Positions 3,545 through 8,175 of a stretch of DNA of 8,175 nt are shown in pieces; the stretch's first letter is position 1, and every line of letters begins with the position of its first letter. Origin of the DNA: Gammaproteobacteria bacterium (lineage in GTDB: Bacteria; Pseudomonadota; Gammaproteobacteria; BMS3Bbin11); contig JAUWVE010000064.1 of the NCBI GenBank assembly GCA_030617565.1, positions 1-8,175 on the forward strand, in the 5' to 3' direction. The notes beneath the pieces were generated by a model that saw nothing but the letters and a program-made list of their open reading frames with translations, was not told the origin of the DNA and searched no databases. Made by a program: the position numbers and the translations under genes.

Positions 3545-6346
3545 ATGGACTTAAACATAATGAAAGACCTTCCGATCCACTTTCATTCCAGCACATTGCC
3601 ATTCGATGGTAGCAGAGATTATGTCGAAGAACTTTACCATCAATATCAGTCAGACCCGACTTCAGTCTCAGATGACTGGCAGGCCCTGTTTACACTGCTT
3701 GACGCCGATAGCACAGAGATATTAGCTAACAGGATAGCAGGTGATTCCCTGCAGGTAGACCTTCTTGAGCATCAGGCGGCATTTAAACAATCAGCCGTAC
3801 TCAGGTTAATCAATGCCTACCGCGTAGGCGGGCATCAGCAGGCTGACATTGACCCGATCGGGACACTTTTCCGTCCTGGTGTGCCTGACCTTGATCCGGC
3901 TTTCCATCATTTAACTGATGCCGACATGGATACCTCCTACCATACCGGCTCGTTGTTTGCGCCTGACACGCTACCCCTGCACGAGATCATTGACCGGATT
4001 CGCAAGATTTATACCGGCAGTATTGGTGCTGAGTATATGCATATTGCCAGCACCCGCAAGAAACGCTGGATCCAGCAACAACTTGAAGAAAATATTGACC
4101 CTACGATTCAAAGCAAGCAGAAAAAGATCCAGCTGCTCGAACACTTAACCGCAGCCGAAGGTCTGGAACGCTATCTGAATTCCCGTTATGTCGGACAAAA
4201 ACGATTTTCTCTGGAGGGAGGTGAAAGCATGATTCCCCTGCTCGATGAACTGCTTCAGCATAGCGGCCGGCAGGGGGTAAAAGAAATTGTTCTCGGCATG
4301 GCCCATCGTGGCAGATTAAACGTCCTCATCAATACCATGGGTAAAGCACCTGATGAGCTATTCAGAGAGTTCGAGGGCAAAAAAGAAATGAATTATGGTT
4401 CAGGGGATGTGAAATATCATATGGGCTTTTCCTCTGACATCAAAACAGACGGCGGGCCTGTACACCTTGCCCTGGCATTTAACCCATCACATCTTGAAGT
4501 GATTGACCCTGTAGTAATCGGAGCCGTCAAGGCAAGGCAACATCGATGTAATGACGATGAACACGAAACGGTACTGCCGGTATTGATACACGGTGATGCC
4601 TCATTCTCCGGTCAGGGCGTGGTCATGGAGACCCTCAACATGTCTCTGGCCAGAGGCTTCCACACCGGCGGTACTATTCACCTGATTCATAACAATCAAA
4701 TAGGGTTCACCACCAGCCACCCAATGGATGCACGATCGACCCCATACTGTACTGAAGTCGCAAAAATGGTCGAAGCACCTATTTTCCATGTCAATGGTGA
4801 TGACCCTGAAGCCGTTATATTTATTACCCGGCTGGCACTCGATTATCGCAAGAAATTCAAATGCGATGTCGTGCTCGACATGATCTGCTATCGACGCCAT
4901 GGCCATAGCGAGGCCGATGAACCATCGGTCACACAACCTGTAATGTACTCGCTGATTTCATCTCATCCGACCACTCGTGAGAGTTACGCCAAAAAGCTGC
5001 AGGCAGAAAATATCGTTGATGCTGCAATGGTGAAATCAATGCAGGATGCTTACCATGACAGGATCCACCGTGGAAAGGTAGTTGCGGCAAATATTTTACA
5101 GCACGCTAAACACCCATACATCGTTGACTGGTCAAAATATCGCAATAAGTATAATAACGGGCTGGATGAAACTCAGCTGGACACATCCGTTGAACTCGAG
5201 CGCATCCGTCACCTGTCTGATGATATACAAAAACTTCCGGCGGGTTTCACCTTACACCCGCGAGTCGCGCAGATCGTGGCTGATCGGCAAAAAATGGCAA
5301 GTGGCGGCCTGCCTGTTAACTGGGGCTTTGCCGAAGCCATGGCCTATGCCAGTCTGCTTGAAGAAGGTTTTGGTGTCCGTCTTAGTGGACAGGACAGCGG
5401 GCGCGGCACTTTTTTTCATCGCCATGCCATACTCTACGACCAGAATACAGGCGATGAATATATTCCACTGCAGCACATAGGAGATGAAAGTTCTCGATTC
5501 CAGATCATCAACTCGTTGTTATCCGAAGAAGCCGTATTAGGCTTTGAACTCGGTTATGCTACAGCGGAGCCGGCAACCCTGGTCATCTGGGAAGCACAAT
5601 TTGGTGATTTTGCCAATGGTGCACAAGTTTTCATTGACCAGTTCATCAGTTCCGCAAAAAGCAAGTGGGACAGGCTCACTGGACTGACGCTGTTTCTTCC
5701 ACATGGCCTTGAAGGGCAGGGACCGGAACATTCATCAGCCAGACTTGAACGGTTTCTGCAACTCTGTGCTGAGTACAATATGTGTGTCTGTGCACCCACA
5801 ACGGCAGCACAGATTTTTCATCTGCTAAGAGCCCAGATGCTTCAGAACTTCAGGCGCCCTCTTATCGTCATGAGCCCGAAGAGCATGTTGCGCAACCCAC
5901 TGGCAACATCATCCGTTGATGAACTGGCCAATAGTAGCTTTAGAAAAATCATCCCGGAAAACAAAGAATTAAATCCAGAACAGGTATGCCGCATCATTCT
6001 CTGCACGGGCAAAGTTTACTATGATCTTTTTGCTGCACGAGAAGAAAAAGAAATCGATGATGTAGCCATTATCCGCATTGAACAGCTGTACCCCTTCCCA
6101 CGCAACTTGCTGATCAGTGTGATGGCAGAATATCCTGAAGCTGATTCCATTGTATGGTGCCAGGAAGAGCCCATGAACCAGGGTGCATGGTATCAGATTC
6201 GGCATCACCTGGAGGCCTGCACAGGAACAAATCATAAACTGAGTTATTGCGGACGATCTGCCGCAGCCGCACCGGCAGCGGGTTCCTATTCACTGCATAT
6301 GTCGCAGATGCATGCGTTTGTCGATGAGGCCTTAAAAGCAGGTTAA
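3545..6346 (+). CDS. sucA: 2-oxoglutarate dehydrogenase E1 component (thiamine diphosphate-dependent)
   Basis: SucA decarboxylates 2-oxoglutarate and passes the succinyl group to the lipoyl arm of SucB in the cytoplasmic TCA-cycle complex. The 933 residues equal the E. coli length. The N-terminal E1 segment (DYVEELYHQYQSDP, about 25-38) is followed by the thiamine-diphosphate half with GMAHRGRLNVL (251-261, His254), HGDASFSGQG (349-358) and NNQIGFTTS (383-391), then CYRRHGHSEADEPS. The pyrimidine-binding half starts at NWGFAEAMAYA (592) with LSGQDSGRGTFFHRHA and EAQFGDFANGAQVFIDQF. The C-terminal region has VWCQEEPMNQGAW and a GRSAAAAPAAG stretch. The start is uncertain: AGGAG (3540-3544) directly touches ATG 3545, while ATG 3560 in the same frame is 15 bases away. 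First gene of the suc operon; no sdh genes precede it. Confidence 0.97.
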   Translation: MDLNIMKDLPIHFHSSTLPFDGSRDYVEELYHQYQSDPTSVSDDWQALFTLLDADSTEILANRIAGDSLQVDLLEHQAAFKQSAVLRLINAYRVGGHQQADIDPIGTLFRPGVPDLDPAFHHLTDADMDTSYHTGSLFAPDTLPLHEIIDRIRKIYTGSIGAEYMHIASTRKKRWIQQQLEENIDPTIQSKQKKIQLLEHLTAAEGLERYLNSRYVGQKRFSLEGGESMIPLLDELLQHSGRQGVKEIVLGMAHRGRLNVLINTMGKAPDELFREFEGKKEMNYGSGDVKYHMGFSSDIKTDGGPVHLALAFNPSHLEVIDPVVIGAVKARQHRCNDDEHETVLPVLIHGDASFSGQGVVMETLNMSLARGFHTGGTIHLIHNNQIGFTTSHPMDARSTPYCTEVAKMVEAPIFHVNGDDPEAVIFITRLALDYRKKFKCDVVLDMICYRRHGHSEADEPSVTQPVMYSLISSHPTTRESYAKKLQAENIVDAAMVKSMQDAYHDRIHRGKVVAANILQHAKHPYIVDWSKYRNKYNNGLDETQLDTSVELERIRHLSDDIQKLPAGFTLHPRVAQIVADRQKMASGGLPVNWGFAEAMAYASLLEEGFGVRLSGQDSGRGTFFHRHAILYDQNTGDEYIPLQHIGDESSRFQIINSLLSEEAVLGFELGYATAEPATLVIWEAQFGDFANGAQVFIDQFISSAKSKWDRLTGLTLFLPHGLEGQGPEHSSARLERFLQLCAEYNMCVCAPTTAAQIFHLLRAQMLQNFRRPLIVMSPKSMLRNPLATSSVDELANSSFRKIIPENKELNPEQVCRIILCTGKVYYDLFAAREEKEIDDVAIIRIEQLYPFPRNLLISVMAEYPEADSIVWCQEEPMNQGAWYQIRHHLEACTGTNHKLSYCGRSAAAAPAAGSYSLHMSQMHAFVDEALKAG

Positions 6347-6362
6347 AGAGGAAAGACTGAAG

Positions 6363-6396
6363 ACTAAGGACTAAGGATAAAGGTTAAGGATTAAGG
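6363..6396. repeat. Imperfect heptamer array in the sucA-sucB spacer
   Basis: Successive units ACTAAGG, ACTAAGG, ATAAAGG, TTAAGG and ATTAAGG fill most of the 61-base gap; the fourth is one base short. Similar purine-rich sequence (GAAAGACTGAAG) precedes them. Each unit ends in AAGG, and the last unit continues into the sucB Shine-Dalgarno sequence. The unit differs from AAGTTTC near slmA but shares the seven-base period. Confidence 0.85.
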
Positions 6397-6398
6397 AG
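6393..6398 (+). promoter_or_regulatory. sucB ribosome-binding site formed by the repeat array
   Basis: AAGGAG lies 9 bases before GTG 6408, a strong Shine-Dalgarno match at good spacing, and it decides the GTG start. Its first four bases are the end of the last repeat unit. The upstream units supply further AAGG motifs too distant to initiate here. Confidence 0.75.
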
Positions 6399-6407
6399 TG
6401 TTGAGTA

Positions 6408-7631
6408 GTGATTGAAATTAAGGTGCCGGTATTGCCGGAATCCGTGATGGATGCCACGGTGGTGAAGTTATACGTGCAACAGGGTGATGCGGTGGATCGT
6501 GATGCGCCTGTTATGGATCTTGAAACGGATAAGATCGTGCTTGAAGTTCCTGCACCCGAGACGGGTGTTATCAGTGAAATAAATACCGAAGTTGGAGCCA
6601 TTGTAAAAGCAATGGAAGTTCTTGCAGTACTGGATACGAGTCAGGCAGCAAAGGCAACAGAGAAGAAACCCGAAGTCACACAGAAAAACGAAAAGTCAGC
6701 CATGCCTGTAGCCAGTCCTGCGGCAGAGAAAATTGCGCAGGAAAATAACATCGATCTCTCTATACTCACTGGTACAGGCAAGGGTCGGCGTATTACGAAA
6801 CAGGATGTAGTTAATCTTATCGGACAACAGAACATTGATCTGCCGGAAACAACAAAAGCATCAGGCAAAACCGTTTTACCTGAAACTGTGGCGCCAGAAA
6901 AGGCCTCTACAGGCACATCGAAGAAAACTGAAAAACCTCAACATCGAGAGCCTATGTCTCGCCTGCGACAGCGTATTGCACAACGTCTGCTACAGGCACA
7001 ACAGGAAGCGGCAATACTTACTACGTTTAATGAGATCAATATGCAGGCTGTAATAGATGCCCGGGCCCATTACAAAGATGAATTTGAAAAGCGCTATGGT
7101 GCCCGCCTGGGCTTCATGTCATTTTTTGTCAAGGCCTGCGCCCAGGCGCTGCAGAACTACCCCATCGCCAACGCATCAATAGATGGCAATGACATAATCT
7201 ATCATGACTACATAGATATCGGTATTGCTGTCAGTTCACCGCGGGGACTGGTTGTGCCTGTCCTGAGGGATGTTCAGAACTCAGGCTTTGGTGATATCGA
7301 AACTCAGATTCTCGAAATGGCCCAGAAGGCACGTGATGGTACGCTGAACCTTGACGATCTAACAGGTGGAACCTTTTCCATTACCAATGGCGGCGTCTTT
7401 GGTTCCATGTTATCCACCCCTCTGCTGAACCCACCGCAAAGCGCGATACTTGGCATGCATAACATCAGCCAGCGTGCGATGGTTGAAAACGGTGAAATTG
7501 TTATCCGCCCGATGATGTATCTGGCACTTTCCTATGACCACCGGCTGATAGACGGCCGCGATGCTGTGCAATTTCTGGTGAGTATAAAGCAGGACCTGGA
7601 AGACCCTTCCCGGCTCTTAATAGGCTTATGA
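6408..7631 (+). CDS. sucB: Dihydrolipoyllysine-residue succinyltransferase, E2 of 2-oxoglutarate dehydrogenase
   Basis: SucB forms the core of the 2-oxoglutarate dehydrogenase complex and transfers succinyl groups from its lipoyl arm to coenzyme A. The 407 residues match the family (E. coli about 405). There is one lipoyl domain (1-76) with the lipoylated Lys42 in DLETDKIVLEV. A linker rich in Lys, Glu, Thr and Ala follows (77-100), then the peripheral subunit-binding domain (about 101-138, ending RRITKQDVVNLI), a second linker and the acyltransferase domain from about 180. That domain holds GGTFSITNGGVFGSMLSTP and the active-site YDHRLIDGRDAV with His378 and Asp382. The protein begins IEIKVPVLPESV at a GTG with a strong Shine-Dalgarno sequence. 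A pyruvate dehydrogenase E2 is unlikely because of the SucB-like motifs and the sucA neighbour. It lies 61 bases after sucA and 40 before lpd. Confidence 0.96.
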   Translation: MIEIKVPVLPESVMDATVVKLYVQQGDAVDRDAPVMDLETDKIVLEVPAPETGVISEINTEVGAIVKAMEVLAVLDTSQAAKATEKKPEVTQKNEKSAMPVASPAAEKIAQENNIDLSILTGTGKGRRITKQDVVNLIGQQNIDLPETTKASGKTVLPETVAPEKASTGTSKKTEKPQHREPMSRLRQRIAQRLLQAQQEAAILTTFNEINMQAVIDARAHYKDEFEKRYGARLGFMSFFVKACAQALQNYPIANASIDGNDIIYHDYIDIGIAVSSPRGLVVPVLRDVQNSGFGDIETQILEMAQKARDGTLNLDDLTGGTFSITNGGVFGSMLSTPLLNPPQSAILGMHNISQRAMVENGEIVIRPMMYLALSYDHRLIDGRDAVQFLVSIKQDLEDPSRLLIGL

Positions 7632-7671
7632 TAGTTTGTGATAAGCAGGCAAATGAAACAGGCAACAAAAA

Positions 7672-8175
7672 ATGGAAAAACATTTTGACGTAGTTGTAAT
7701 TGGAGCAGGTCCTGCCGGTTATGTTGCAGCCATTCGCTGCGCTCAACTGGGCATGAAAACGGCCTGTGTCGATGACTGGCTCGATCAGCAAGGCAAACCG
7801 GCACTCGGAGGCACCTGCCTGAATGCAGGCTGCATACCATCCAAGGCATTACTGGAAAGCTCTGAATACTACCTGGATTTACTGGATTCTTCGGTACACC
7901 CTGGTATTAGCATCAAGGGTATATCGCTTGACCTTAAGCAGATCCAGGCTGAAAAAAATCGTATAGTCAGCGAACTTACCGGAGGCATCGATTCACTGTT
8001 CAAGGCCAATGGGGTCACCTCTCTTGCAGGCCGAGCCCAGTTGCTGGCCGACAGGCAGATTATAATTACTCAGAAGAGCGGCAAAACCAGTAAAAAACTC
8101 TCTGCCGGCAACATCATCATTGCCACCGGCTCACGCCCTATAGACATTCCTGCTGCAAGGATGGATGGAAAATTG
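7672..8175 (+). CDS. lpd: Dihydrolipoamide dehydrogenase, E3 (N-terminal part only; cut by window end)
   Basis: Lpd is the FAD- and NAD-dependent E3 that reoxidises the dihydrolipoyl arm of SucB. The 168 visible codons are open to the window end. They show the FAD-binding loop VVVIGAGPAGYVAA (7-20), the redox-active disulfide Cys49/Cys54 in GGTCLNAGCIPSKALL (46-61), and the ATGSRP motif where the FAD domain approaches its end. The insert DDWLDQQGKPALGG before the disulfide, longer than in E. coli Lpd, resembles the form common in betaproteobacteria and some gammaproteobacteria. A full protein has about 470-480 residues, so about two thirds lie outside. ATG 7672 agrees with homologue N-termini, though the Shine-Dalgarno match is weak (AGG about 10 bases upstream). 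It follows sucB by 40 bases and is probably cotranscribed, giving a dedicated E3. Confidence 0.95.
   Translation, partial: MEKHFDVVVIGAGPAGYVAAIRCAQLGMKTACVDDWLDQQGKPALGGTCLNAGCIPSKALLESSEYYLDLLDSSVHPGISIKGISLDLKQIQAEKNRIVSELTGGIDSLFKANGVTSLAGRAQLLADRQIIITQKSGKTSKKLSAGNIIIATGSRPIDIPAARMDGKL

Noticed and set aside
4601..4936. Reverse-strand open frames inside sucA and sucB
   Set aside because: They lie opposite strongly conserved coding sequence, have no recognisable motifs or start signals, and are shadows of the real frames.

Overview
The window looks like chromosomal DNA of a gammaproteobacterium with moderate GC content. The best marker is a SlmA-type nucleoid-occlusion factor. MoeB, SucA and SucB have lengths and motifs close to the Escherichia coli proteins, and dihydrolipoamide dehydrogenase follows sucB directly, as in many beta- and gammaproteobacteria. 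Genus or species cannot be named from this sequence alone. Family assignments come from reading the proteins by eye and from memory of reference proteins; no search was run.

Layout. A macro-domain (ADP-ribose hydrolase type) gene runs leftward off the start of the window. It is divergent from slmA (483-1085, +). slmA converges on moeB (1268-2017, -). The 180-base gap between them carries heptamer tandem repeats, AAGTTTC after slmA and the inverted GAAACTT after moeB, starting exactly at both stop codons, plus a degenerate CCTCTGTGT-type repeat. Four bases upstream of the moeB start codon lies a 265-bp element (2022-2286) with 31-bp terminal inverted repeats (30 of 31 matching), large internal hairpins and no transposase. 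It is best read as a MITE-like non-autonomous mobile element. The rest of the non-coding stretch, 2287-2419, holds only a short hairpin. Next come two + strand genes 5 bases apart: a secreted protein of unknown function with two similar modules, and a CYTH/triphosphate tunnel metalloenzyme.

From 3445 on, a sigma70-like promoter with a palindrome over its -35 box leads into sucA-sucB-lpd. This operon encodes E1, E2 and E3 of the 2-oxoglutarate dehydrogenase complex of the TCA cycle; lpd is cut by the window end. The sucA-sucB spacer is another array of about 7-base repeats (ACTAAGG-like), whose last unit forms the Shine-Dalgarno sequence of sucB.

The protein-coding content is ordinary housekeeping. 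I see no defence system, CRISPR array, RNA gene or biosynthetic cluster. The unusual part is the intergenic DNA: heptamer arrays placed precisely at gene ends or at a ribosome-binding site, and a structured mobile element abutting a start codon.
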